Positions 33,735-43,549 of a DNA stretch of 64,000 nt are shown piece by piece. This DNA is from Podocnemis expansa. Its lineage: Eukaryota > Chordata > Testudines > Podocnemididae. A program made the position numbers and the translations under genes. The stretch spans positions 18,973,167 through 19,037,166 of the forward strand of contig ML682013.1 of the NCBI GenBank assembly GCA_007922195.1, written 5' to 3'. The notes under the pieces were generated by a model. It was given only the letters and a program-made list of their open reading frames with translations. It made no database searches and was not told where the DNA came from. Numbering within the stretch: the stretch's first letter is position 1; the number at the start of each line of letters is the position of its first letter.

Positions 33735-34261
33735 TTAGGTACCACAGTAATTCACAAAATCATAGCTTGGCTGCCACCTAATCTTGTAGATTCCTGGACT
33801 CACTCAGCACCTCATTTTTTTTCAGTAAAAGTTTACTAGGTGCCTAGTTTGGGAGTCTGGGCATGTACTCTGCTGCTTCATGGTAGGCATCCAGGTGTGC
33901 AAAGGCATGCAGAGGAATAAAAATTTGTTTGCTTTTGGGGGGCATTTTCTGTGTCCCTTCCCCAGCTGAAGGAGGTCACCCCTCTCCCCTCCCCTTCCCT
34001 CAATGGCTCCAGGCTCATGGCACTAGTTCTCTTCATTCCAGAGGAGTTCTTTGCCCCTGATGATTGGGGAGGCCAATTGCCTTGATTGCCCTCCCACAGC
34101 ACACATCCCTGAAAGCACCTATCTCCAACCTATGCTCCAGAGTGATCCACAAGCCAGAGAACAATAGGTGCTCCTCCACCTAGCTCACCTATGATACCTA
34201 GTCAGATAGGTGGACCCAGAAGCTGCCTTAGTCCATACGAAACAGGAGGAGGAAACTCTCC
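33735..34261. repeat. Body of a dispersed repeat between two palindromic elements
   Basis: The text 'AAGTTTACTAGGTGCCTAGTT' and 'GGTAGGCATCCAGGTGTGC' is in the style of the 'ggtgcctaa' dispersed family (23990, 36480, 50168, 51590). It fills the gap between the family A element and the tRNA-like pair. Boundaries are approximate. Confidence 0.4.
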
Positions 34262-34405
34262 TATAACCTGTAAGTCCAGTGGTTAGGGTACCCACAGGGA
34301 ATGTGGGAAACTGCCAGTTCAAGTTCCCTTTCTGCTCAATGAGGAGAAGGGATCTGAACAAGAGTCTGTCACCTCTCATATGAGTGTCCTAACCACTGGT
34401 CCCTG
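34262..34405. repeat. Inverted pair of tRNA-like pol III promoter modules
   Basis: Plus strand: AGTCCAGTGGTTAGGG (34273-34288) matches a tRNA A box, and AGTTCAAGTTCCC (34316-34328) a B box; the spacing suits pol III. Minus strand: GGACCAGTGGTTAGG (complement of 34388-34402) is a second A box, and the complement of 34350-34359 (GTTCAGATCC) a second B box. The two modules face each other within 145 bp. No tRNA cloverleaf or aminoacyl identity is preserved. The unit may be a tRNA-derived SINE head duplicated in inverted form inside a larger dispersed repeat. Confidence 0.6.
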
Positions 34406-34420
34406 GGATATTCTAACATA

Positions 34421-34825
34421 GGGTATGTCCACATAGGCTTCTTATTTCGAAACAACAGAGATTGTTTTGAAATAAGAAGCGACATGTCCACACAATGCAC
34501 CGTTATTTCAAAACCATTAAACCTCGCATCTAATCGAAATAACCATTGTTTCAAAATGGTTGTTTCGAAACAACGGCATTCGGACACATTGTTTTGAAAC
34601 AACACCATTGTTTCGAAACAACTGTTTCGAAACAACATGTCCGAACGGCCTTGTTTCAAAATAACCATTTAGAAACAATGGCTATTTCGAAAGCAGGCTT
34701 TCTCTTAATTGGAATTAACAAACTGTTAATCTGAATGAATTTATTTCAAAATAAGGACTTTATTTCAAAATAACTCATTTCAAAATGGGTTATTTCGAAA
34801 TAATGATGTATGTGTGGACATAGCC
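34421..34825. mobile_element. Palindromic MITE-like element, family B, copy 2, TSD ATA
   Basis: Ends are GGGTATGTCCACATA (34421) and TATGTGTGGACATAGCC (ending 34825). Flanking trinucleotides are ATA on both sides (34418-34420 and 34826-34828). The interior is built of 'TTGTTTCGAAACAA' and 'TTATTTCGAAATAA' units; a perfect copy of the latter lies at 34790-34803. Together with 10174-10547 (TAA) and 45628-45747 (TTG) this supports a 3-bp TSD for the group. Confidence 0.8.
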
Positions 34826-34917
34826 ATAGATCTCCCGCAATCTCCCTTGTTCAAGTTGTTCCACTTTACTTGACTAAATATCAATTGGTCCAGAGAAAGA
34901 GTGAAGAATCTATATAC

Positions 34918-35817
34918 CAGGGATGGCCAAACTTATGGCACTCAAGAGCCACACAAGTCGATTAGTAAATCTTTGAGAGCCACACTGAGGCATATAACAA
35001 CATACTTTTACCTATTCCAAAATTAATAAGCTTAATTCATTGTTCACTTTAATTTTGTCTTAAAAACAGGGCAAATATTGATCCTACTAATATCAGATTC
35101 TAATAATTACTTAAGGTCACCATGAAAACCAGACCTATACAGTAAAAACTTCGCTGTCATTGGATGGAGACCACTACAGGCTAGTGGCAAGTTTTTTAAA
35201 ATCCGGGCAGTAACTTGTCAATGCAGTATGTAAAAGTTCTCTCAGATGCTGATCTCTAAGTATTGCACAATGTTTTTATTTAGCGAATTTCATTGTGGAA
35301 TACAGTGATTCACAGCAGTAAGTTGTGCCGAAAAATTGAAAGAAATCTACATTCAGTTTTAAACTTTTCTCTTTTGTTTTTTCATTTCTTAGTACTCCCT
35401 GTGGTCTCTTACCATGTTGCTGCTTCTCTGCTCTCCCTGACCATGTAGCACTTCTGCCCCCACACCATCCCCAACCATGCAGCGTTTTCCCTGCTGGTTC
35501 TGCCCACACCACACTTTCCTGCCAGCTCGGACCTTGCTGCGCTTTCCCCGCTGGCTTGGACCATGCAGCCACTTCCCCGCTGGCTCTGACCATGCCGTGC
35601 TTCCCTGCTGGTTGGGACCTTGCTGCGCCTTCCCCACATCTCTGACCTTGCCGTGCTTTCCCTGGCAGCCCTGACCATGCTGCCACTTCTCTGCCGGCTC
35701 TTACCATACCGCTGCTTCTCTGCTGTCTCTGACCATTGCAAACTTCTCCTTTTTGTCTCCCACCATGCCGCTCTTCCCTGCCATGCTCTTCCACGAGCCG
35801 TAGTTTGGCCACACCTG
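34918..35817. mobile_element. Non-autonomous hAT element with perfect 8-bp TSD
   Basis: Ends are CAGGGATGGCCAAACTTA (34918) and GTAGTTTGGCCACACCTG (ending 35817), an imperfect inverted pair of the hAT CAGGGRTGG type. Flanks are CTATATAC at 34910-34917 and 35818-35825. No transposase frame is present; the 178-codon minus-strand frame (35276-35812) arises from the internal minisatellite. A 900-bp size without transposase marks it as a deletion derivative. Confidence 0.9.
35411..35780. repeat. Minisatellite of about 29 bp inside the hAT element
   Basis: ACCATG or ACCTTG anchors recur at 35411, 35440, 35474, 35508, 35531, 35560, 35589, 35617, 35645, 35674, 35703, 35732 and 35762, mostly 28-30 bp apart. 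A typical unit is 'CTGACCATGCCGTGCTTCCC' plus TGCTGG. Translation on the minus strand gives a repeated Gly/Gln/Trp-rich pattern that should not be mistaken for a protein. Confidence 0.85.
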
Positions 35818-35878
35818 CTATATACAGTTTATGAGTTAGAGCACATCTACCAGATTAGGCCCCATAAATGAGTTAGGT

Positions 35879-36394
35879 CAGTGGCTCCCAAGCTGTGGAT
35901 CAGGGGCCAAAAGTGGCCCTCAGTGGCTTTCAAAGTAGCTCTCAGCTGCCCTTCTGCTGGCTGCAGAATGGACTCAGGTGAAGTGTGTTATCATAAAGCT
36001 AAAATACCAATGCAGGCTACTTGCAAAGGGATAGATTAGCGCTCCCATCCCCCTGGCTGTAGCAAGGAGCACTGCAAAGCATTCTGCCTAGGTACATAGG
36101 TGCTAGAGTCCTTGATGGAGCCAGAGGGAAGGGAGGGGAGCACTGATCTTCTATCCCCCTGGCTGCAGAAGAGAGTTTCTGCCTTAGGACCCAAATAGAG
36201 TGTGCAGAACTGTAGCATGTGTGGGGTTTCCCTGCTGCTGTCAGGGAAGTGGGAGATCAGTGACAATCAGCGGGCAATCAACAGGAATTTTCCATGTGGA
36301 CTGCTTGGGAGGGTGTTGCTGGCAGAGACTGGTGGCCCTTCAGGTCTATAAAAATGATATGTGTCCCTTGAGCCAAAAAGGTTGCAAACCACTG
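35879..36394. mobile_element. Non-autonomous hAT element, second, 8-bp TSD with one mismatch
   Basis: Ends are CAGTGGCTCCCAAGCTG (35879) and AGGTTGCAAACCACTG (ending 36394), the hAT CAGTGG type. Flanks are AGTTAGGT (35871-35878) and AGTTAAGT (36395-36402). The 516-bp body has no transposase. It begins 61 bp after the previous hAT element, but its terminal sequences differ, so it is a separate family. Confidence 0.85.
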
Positions 36395-36402
36395 AGTTAA
36401 GT

Positions 36403-36760
36403 GAAGGAGAACCTATCTTCCTCCAATTTGTGAAGTGCAAACAGAGATAGATGCTTCCCAGCAGCATTGACTTTGGTAACTATCTCAGTAAGAGGAGCAG
36501 AACTTAGCATATATCCCTCTGCTCATCAAGTCCCATTGGCTAGCTTCAGTGGCTCCTACCTAGCACGCTGGCTTGTGTGGGTCCCATTCCAAAGTGCCTG
36601 TTTCTTACCATTCTTTGTATAGGGAGCCTGGGTATCTAATTCAGGCTTTATGGATCACATTGCTGCTCAAGTGATTTTCTGCACACCTATAATTAGATGT
36701 CATGATGCTGAATGTCACAATGGCTAAGTTCCTGCATGGATCCAGGCCATTATGCTAACA
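36403..36760. repeat. Dispersed repeat, same family as 23990-24300
   Basis: Shares ordered motifs with 23990-24300, including 'TAATTCAGGCTTTATGGAT' and the terminal 'GCATGGATCC'. Divergence is high. No coding capacity. Confidence 0.45.
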
Positions 36761-37372
36761 TGCTCCTTATTTTTTCTGAAGACATGACAAATGTACTGTC
36801 CTCTTTTTCTTTTTCTTTCTTTTAAAAGATCTTGGAAGAAGCCATCTGGTAAAGGCTTTTATAACTAAACAAAGCAGGAAACTATGAGGGATATGAGTAA
36901 TTGCTGTAGGAGGATTTGGAGACGGGGGGTCGTACTCTGGGGTTCTCTTCCTCTTATAGATTGGTTTCACAGTACTCAGATAACTAGGGTGATTAATACA
37001 GTAGAAAATATTTAGATTGATTAGATGAGAGACAGAGTCAGACAGACTGAAGTCCATAGAGTTTTGAGCGAGTTGCTAAGATCACTCGATGGAAACAAAG
37101 AACTAAACACTTCCCTCCTGAATTAAGGATATTTTCTTCCCTGTAAAATATATTATCTGTGATTTAGGAGTTCACTTGGTATTTTGTTTTAGATAGTTTT
37201 ATCCCCTGAGAGGGACACATTTATATTGTACGTACCACTGAACTCTTTGGACTATGATGAAATAAATATTTCCATGCATAATATTCTGGCACTGTAGGTA
37301 TAATTTTGGATTTTGGGTAGCCTAACTTTTTTTAAAACTGTCACCCAACCAGATTATTAATGAAGTGCTCTT

Positions 37373-37995
37373 GCTGCCAAAAAGGCCAATAGCATACTGG
37401 GCTGCATCAGAAGAAGCACTGCCAGCAGATCAAGGGATGTGATCATTCCCCTCTATTCAGCACTGGTGAGACCACATCTGGAATACTGTGTCCAGTTTTG
37501 GACTCCCCACTACAAAAAGGACGTGAACAAATTAGAAAGAGTCCAGTGGAGGGCAACAAAAATGATCAAGGGGCTGGAGCACAAGCCCTATAAAGAAAGA
37601 CTGAAGGAACTAGGCTCATTTAGCCTCCAGAAGAAAAGACTGAGGGTGAATTTGATAGAAACCTTCAACTACCTGTAGGGATGCTCCAAGGAGGATGGAC
37701 CTTGGCTGTTCTCAGTAGTAACAGAGGATAGAACAAGGAGGAATGGTTTCAAGTTGCAGCTGGGGAGGTCGAGGCTGGAGATTAGGAAAAACTTGCTTAC
37801 TAGGAGGGTGGTAAAGCATTGCAATGGGCTACCTAGGAAGGTGGTGGAATCTCCGTCTTTGGAGATGTTTAAGGCCCGGCTGGATAAAACTCTAGCTGGA
37901 ATAATTTAGTGGCAGTGGTCCTGCTTTTTTTGGCAGGGGGTTGAACTCGATGACTTCATGAGGTCTCTTCCAACCCTATGATTCTATGATTCTAA
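37373..37995 (+). mobile_element. CR1 LINE 3' fragment, sense
   Basis: Carries the C-terminal ORF2 codons followed by the 3' UTR and the CR1 3' terminus ('GGTCTCTTCCAACCCTATGA' then TTCTATGATTCT). 5' truncated at about 37373. It is the least decayed CR1 3' end in the window: ORF2 is open from 37439 to 37678. Confidence 0.9.
37439..37678 (+). pseudogene. CR1 ORF2 C-terminal remnant, open
   Basis: 79 codons: '[17 protein letters not shown]', then '[20 protein letters not shown]' and '[18 protein letters not shown]'. These are the conserved motifs after the CR1 reverse transcriptase. The visible methionine is internal to ORF2, and the RT catalytic core is not present. Confidence 0.9.
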
Positions 37996-38268
37996 GTTCC
38001 CATTTTGTCAATGTCTCATGCATCTTTTTGTAGGTGGTACAGAGAGCTTTCCAAATGAGACAAGCTTCATACATCTTGAATTGGTTAAGCCAGAGAAAAA
38101 AGGACCCTTTTTTTTTGACTTGCCTAATAGATCTGATAGCATCAGTACATGACAAGTTGTTACCCTAAAACTTCATACCCAAGAAAACTCCATACTGGCC
38201 TGGGTACACTAATGAACCAATCCAAGCCTTAATTCTAAAAGCAAGTAATCTGCAGTGGTCCACCCAAA

Positions 38269-38672
38269 GGGTACGTCTATACTGGAGCCTTAGGTCAACT
38301 TAAGGAAGGTTAAGTAGAACTACATTGGGCTTTTATTAAATCGACTTAATTGTTTCCTTAAGTTGACTTAATAACACCACCTCTTAAGGTCAACTTAATG
38401 CTTAAGTCAACCTTATTAAGTTGACTTAAGCCAGTGTAGATGGGGAAAGCCCTTAAGTCAACCTCATTGGCACTTCTCCTGTGCAGTGTGGGACAGCAAT
38501 CCACAATGCACCACTCCTCCATTGACCGAGCACCTGCCAGTGTGGACTGCAGACAATCAACAAGAATTTTCCATGTGGACTCTCTGCGTCAACTTAACAA
38601 GGTTAACATCGAGTCGAGTTAAATTCGACCTTGTTAGGTTGACTTAACAGAGCTTCCAGTGTAGACATACCC
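38269..38672. mobile_element. Palindromic MITE-like element, family C (TTAAGTCGACTTAA type)
   Basis: Ends are GGGTACGTCTATACTGGAGC (38269) and GCTTCCAGTGTAGACATACC C-terminal end near 38672, a TIR shared in style with families A and B. The interior is composed of 'TTAAGTTGACTTAA' units (for example 38358-38371). Flanks do not match, so the TSD is lost. No ORF. Confidence 0.75.
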
Positions 38673-38679
38673 TGGGAGA

Positions 38680-41115
38680 TTTACAAGAGGTTTCCATTTA
38701 AATTACTGAAGAACTCCCTAGAATTTCTTGTTGTAGTTTACCCTTCAAATGACAGATATAGCCCTCTGCTCAAAGTGTTGACACTCAGACAGTAATTTTT
38801 TTGAAAATGTATCTCTTTCTTAAATAATAATTCTAATACAAGTTGGATTTCAAATTGAAAATCAACACAATATAACATATGAAATAAGCCTCTTAAGCCA
38901 ATACAAACTAAACATAAACTGTTTAACCTAATCTGGTGTACCAGCAAATATAACAAATCCTAAAATTGAAATACAGTACTCATAACACAATGCAATATTT
39001 CTTCAGCACATATTACAATGCTATGAACGCTTGAGTGCAACATGGCATGATAAACATAGAGTGTCGCAAGCAACATATAAAATAAAGAAATCTTCCAGTC
39101 ATATGTATAAAGCCCTAATACAATATCGTATTAGAATACCAAACTTATTACAATATAACATACAATTCCCTTATACATATGTATACAGTGACATTATGGT
39201 AATATACCTAATATTATTACTACAAACTAACTAACATTCCTTGAGTGTTAATCAGGTAATCATAAAATGAGTGGGGTAGATGCATGCACCCAGCTTTATT
39301 TACAAACATATGCATTCCTTATATTTCAAAGAGTTTTCTTACCCTCCATCTTCCTGATTAAGCCCCCCTGTTCTGTCTATGGGCTCTTCTGCTCCATCTG
39401 TTTGCCCATGGCTTCTGCCACCATTGCTGTTATGACTGACATTCTTCAGATGTTTCCTCATTCTCCTTCTTCTCTTAGCTTCTGCTTCATTCATGATCAT
39501 CCATTATTCAAGGCTGTCTGTCCTCTGCCTTCTATACAATTTTTTCTGACCTTTTCTGACCCTTTCTGATTGGTTGCTTTCTTAATGTCAGTCAACAGCA
39601 TATTACCCACATCAGGGTGACATCATTTGTGCTCAATCAATTGCCTAGTATGCCAATTAGTTTACCTTGTTTACTTCAAGCTTGGACTTCTTTTGGATCG
39701 TACTTTGAGGTGATACCATTTTAAACCAATTTACTTCAAACCTGGAACTCTTTTGGATCCTTCTTACCCGCAGGGAGGTGTCAGTGGGGATCAGAAGTGA
39801 CCTTTATTTCACTCCAGTCTGCTTTTCAGTTTCTTCACACCTCCATTTTTTTCTCTAAGTGATGACAATAGTGGCCACCCTTTTAGCTTTCTACCAAAAC
39901 TTTTTAAAACTATCATTATTTACTACTTATCAAAAGCCTTAAAATTAAAAGCTAACTACATCTCTATTCATGCTTAATCATTATGATTGTGCCACCATCT
40001 TTGTTATTTAATCAGAACAGATAAAATCCATCATGTTTTCTTCCCTCTCTGTCTGCCTTCTCAGGTGTGTGGCTAAATGTTGTCTCTGGTGCTAGTCTCC
40101 TTATATGGATTAGAACAGCTTTAAATAGCTCTTCTGCCAAGGTCCCAGTTTGTACATTGCTTATTATAGTGGTTTGTAATAGAAAACGAATGTTCTTTGT
40201 TCTCTAGTACTTGCTCGTTAAATGACAGACACAATTACACCCACTAAACCTCCAAATGGCTATAAGGCATGTTTCTTTGCCTTGCCAATATGTTTAATCA
40301 AAACTTAACCTAACCTTTAAAGACAGCTCCAGAAGTTAAAAATGAACATCATTCTATTCATGGGAATGATAACCCAGTTTTGACTCACAATTCTTATACC
40401 TGAAGAGTCATAATGAAATTCTCCTGTCTGGTAAATGTACCCACAAATGTCCATAGATATCAATTTTGGGAACACTCTGTTTCCATAATTGTCCCATTTT
40501 ATATTCTAAGCCAGCCTTAATACTCAGCTGCAGAAAGATGAAAAATCAGCCCCAGAGAAGGAACTGGTATAGTCCTTTAGAGTTTGGCTCCTTTAGGAGC
40601 TGGTTGCTGGCTGAAATGAGAGACAAGTGGTTACATGGCATTTGAGAGAGAAGATTCAATTTTAGGAGAACACAGCTGGTATTTTGGTTTAGCTCATTTC
40701 CAGTGCAAAAATGTACTTGGGCAATAAGTTTCACAAGAACAGAGCAACCAATATACCTATCAGGTCAATTCCTCATATAGTCTGATAGCTTGTTAATTAA
40801 CAGTGGCTAGTACAAAATGTTTCCAAACAAAGTATCAGGAACACTGTAATGGACAATTATGGAATAACCTACCCTGAGGAGAAGTTCCTTCTTAACCCCT
40901 GTCAGAATCTGATTGGTTTCTGCCCTAGCGCATCAGGTTTTATATAAGAAAGTCATTCATAAGCAGGCCATACTATAATAATACAGGCAATGACAGATGT
41001 AAAGTAAGTCTTATTCTGTCAATTGATCATTCTTTTATGGAATATAAAGCAAATATTTTTTGCAAGGTGCAGTGGTAGCTGTAAACTTTAGATCAATGTA
41101 TCATACAGACCAGAG
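38680..41115. other. No gene; short internal duplication at 39669-39759
   Basis: AT-rich. 'TTTACTTCAAGCTTGGACTT' near 39669 and 'TTTACTTCAAACCTGGAACT' near 39730 are direct repeats of about 30 bp, each followed by CTTTTGGATC, 61 bp apart. A pyrimidine-rich stretch runs 39440-39570. No reliable coding signal; the 100-codon frame at 39267-39569 follows the pyrimidine tract and has no domain. Confidence 0.5.
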
Positions 41116-41119
41116 TCTC

Positions 41120-41375
41120 AGATTTAGAGAATTTAGAGATGAAGAAGATTATTAGGTCAACTAGTCCTTCTCCCTGACACTGCAGGATTATTTCCTTTTA
41201 TACATTTTCTATTGTTTTCTCCTGACTAGATTTAACTGTAACAGTGGATTCCTTCCCTGGGGAGACCATGTGCAGCCTAATAGGTCTCACTGTCAAAAAG
41301 GTTGCCACTGATCTTCAGCTAATTTTTCTTTTCTTAATTTTGTCTCCCTCCTTCTACTAGAATAGGCAACCAGGG
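41120..41375 (-). mobile_element. Old CR1 fragment, antisense
   Basis: 'TTATTAGGTCAACTAGTCCT', 'CTCCCTGACACTGCAGGATT' and 'GCAGCCTAATAGGTCTCACT' follow the antisense order of a CR1 3' region (compare 3300-3900). The copy is much more decayed than the 26.6 or 37.4 kb copies. Confidence 0.6.
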
Positions 41376-41379
41376 CATA

Positions 41380-42395
41380 ACATGGACACGCAAATTATTC
41401 ATGAAGAGAAATAAATATCATAACACTATTTTTTGCAGCCCTATAAGCTATTTGTATCCCTACATGGTGTTTAAATAGCTCAAATATTTGTAGACTAATT
41501 ATTCATGTACATATGCATTTGTAGGATCAGAACTAGCATAGTTAAACTCATATAGCAAGAGCCAACATCACATGTTATTTGTCAGGCAGCCCCATGTTAG
41601 ATACTGACCCAAGAGGAATAACTAAAGCATAGCAGAGTAAACGTGACAGCATCCGTGAAACAAGCTGCACTTGCCTGAAAAGAAAGGCATCCAGTTCACT
41701 GGGCATAGCTCTGAATTTTGAAGAATGGGATGGTAGTATGTGTTCTTTTATGTGCAGCGGGCAAACAAGAACATTTATATGTTTGTTCTGCTCTGAATCT
41801 GCAAGGTATAGTGAAAGATAAAAGTACACAAGGTAGATCATGTGTCTCCTAGGCACAGTCATGCTGTGGAGAGAAGTAATTTATCCCTGCTGGGTATATC
41901 CATCATATTCCAGAGCCTGGAAATGTTTGTTAAGAGTGCAAGCAGTCCAGAGCTTAAGCTATATCTGTTTGCCATTTATGCTGATTTGTTGCAGTGCTGG
42001 TGCTGATTAGCCTCTGAGAGCCTCCTGTGTTCTGTCAGTATTGTGCATGCTCATTTGATATTACAAACATAGGCAAGTGCAAAGCTTACACTCAAAGCCC
42101 AGGCCACAATGAAGCAGTCTAGAAACAAAAGTGGCACTAGAATCAGGATTAAACTCTTCATCAGTAATCCTGACAAATCTGAAAGCTAAAACTTTGAAGA
42201 TTAAAATGAAGTTTGCACAAGTACGTCAAATGCAGACTAACTCCACTCATTAAAGCTTTTTTTTTTTTTTAATTTATCAGGAAGCTTTGGTAACATATTG
42301 ATTTTAGTTAAATGGGAGACCTATGGAACACAAACTTGCCAATATTTATTATTTAATTGGCATTACATTCACTGAAGAGCAAATCCAAACACTTT

Positions 42396-42442
<47 letters not shown>

Positions 42443-43065
42443 GTGACTTTGGCATTTTCTTTATTTAATCTTAGTGAAGCACAGTCCTCAACTAGGGCTA
42501 AGGAAAGGAATTAAAAATGATTTCCACCAAAGATTAAAAACAAACAGTGCCTTTCAGACTCCCTTTCATTTCAGGACATAAGGCATTCATTTTACAAAAT
42601 TTAGAAATATCTTAACGTTTTGAATGAGGAGGCTAAAAAAATCCCCCCCCACCACCACCACCAAAGCCAGCAACCCTGATTTCAATACAAAAAAAAAAGA
42701 CACAAAGGAAAGTCCCCACTTGTCCTTTTGAATGCCATAATGGGGCAGAAAGTGTGAAAAGTGTCCTGTTAAGTTCTTCTGAAGTAGTAGTTTTTAATTA
42801 GTGCAAAAGGCTCCTATCTGCTATTAGAACCAGGAGGAAGCAAAGAGCAGTTAATTGGTATAGGGAAATGCAGATAAGTGGGAAGCTGACTTTAGGCAGG
42901 CTATTCCTCACACCCCAGATCTATAGAATACCTTAGGCAGGTAAACTATAAGAAGGGGGATAGGTCAAGGAATGAACAGATATGGTCATTTGCAGTGGCA
43001 GCATCTCTTCCTCAGCCCAATGGCAATTCACAATATAAGTGAATGCTGAATTTATCATGTCATAG
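41380..43065. other. No gene; contains a (CTTT)n microsatellite
   Basis: (CTTT)n at 42392-42441 gives a run of Phe/Leu/Ser codons in the 63-codon frame at 42323-42514, which is not a gene. A T-run lies near 42257 and a C-run near 42643. Nothing else assigned. Confidence 0.55.
42392..42441 (+). repeat. (CTTT)n microsatellite, about 12 units
   Basis: Uninterrupted TTTC/CTTT units over 50 bp; likely length-polymorphic. Confidence 0.95.
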
Positions 43066-43072
43066 CATGATC

Positions 43073-43545
43073 ATCATCATCACTGACCGGGCTTGATGCG
43101 TTTATGGTAGGGATGGTATAAGATGGCTGATGATGGCATGTAGCCAATGTGTGACTGCTAGCAACAATATCTCCAATGGCTGATGACGGGACAGTAGATG
43201 AGGAGGGCTCTGAGTTTCTACAGAAATCTTTCCCAGATGACTGGCTAGTGGGGTTTAACTGATCACCATATTTGGGGTTGGGAAGAAATTTTCTCATAGG
43301 CCAGATTGCCAGAGATCTTGGGTTTATTCTGCAGCATAGGGCATGGTTACATATACATTTAAACAAGTATAAATGGTAGATGCTTTGTTAGTTGAAGTCT
43401 TTAAACCATGAATTGAGAGCTTCAGTAACTCAGACAGAGGTTGGGGTCTATTACAGGTTTGGGTGGGTGAGGTTCTGTGGCCTGCAATGTGAAGGAAATG
43501 AGACTAGATGAAAATGATGGTCCCTGCTGAGAGTAAGGTCTAGGA
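43073..43545 (+). mobile_element. CR1 LINE 3' UTR fragment, sense
   Basis: Contains the CR1 3' UTR wording 'GGGTTTAACTGATCACCATA', 'TGGGGTTGGGAAGAAATTTT', 'AAGTCTTTAAACCATGAATT', 'GGTGGGTGAGGTTCTGTGGC' and 'GAGACTAGATGAAAATGATG'. It stops shortly after this near 43545. This is a different CR1 3' UTR type from the 37.4 kb copy, so at least two CR1 lineages contributed. Confidence 0.8.
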
Positions 43546-43549
43546 ATTT

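Noticed and set aside
34262..34405. Functional tRNA gene
   Set aside because: A and B boxes are readable, but no acceptor or anticodon stem pairing is preserved and the modules are inverted copies inside a repeat.
35276..35812. 178-codon minus-strand frame as a repetitive protein
   Set aside because: It lies wholly inside a hAT element and follows its 29-bp minisatellite.
39267..40300. Endogenous retrovirus fragment
   Set aside because: No LTR pair, primer-binding site or retroviral protein motif was seen; only pyrimidine-rich AT-rich sequence.
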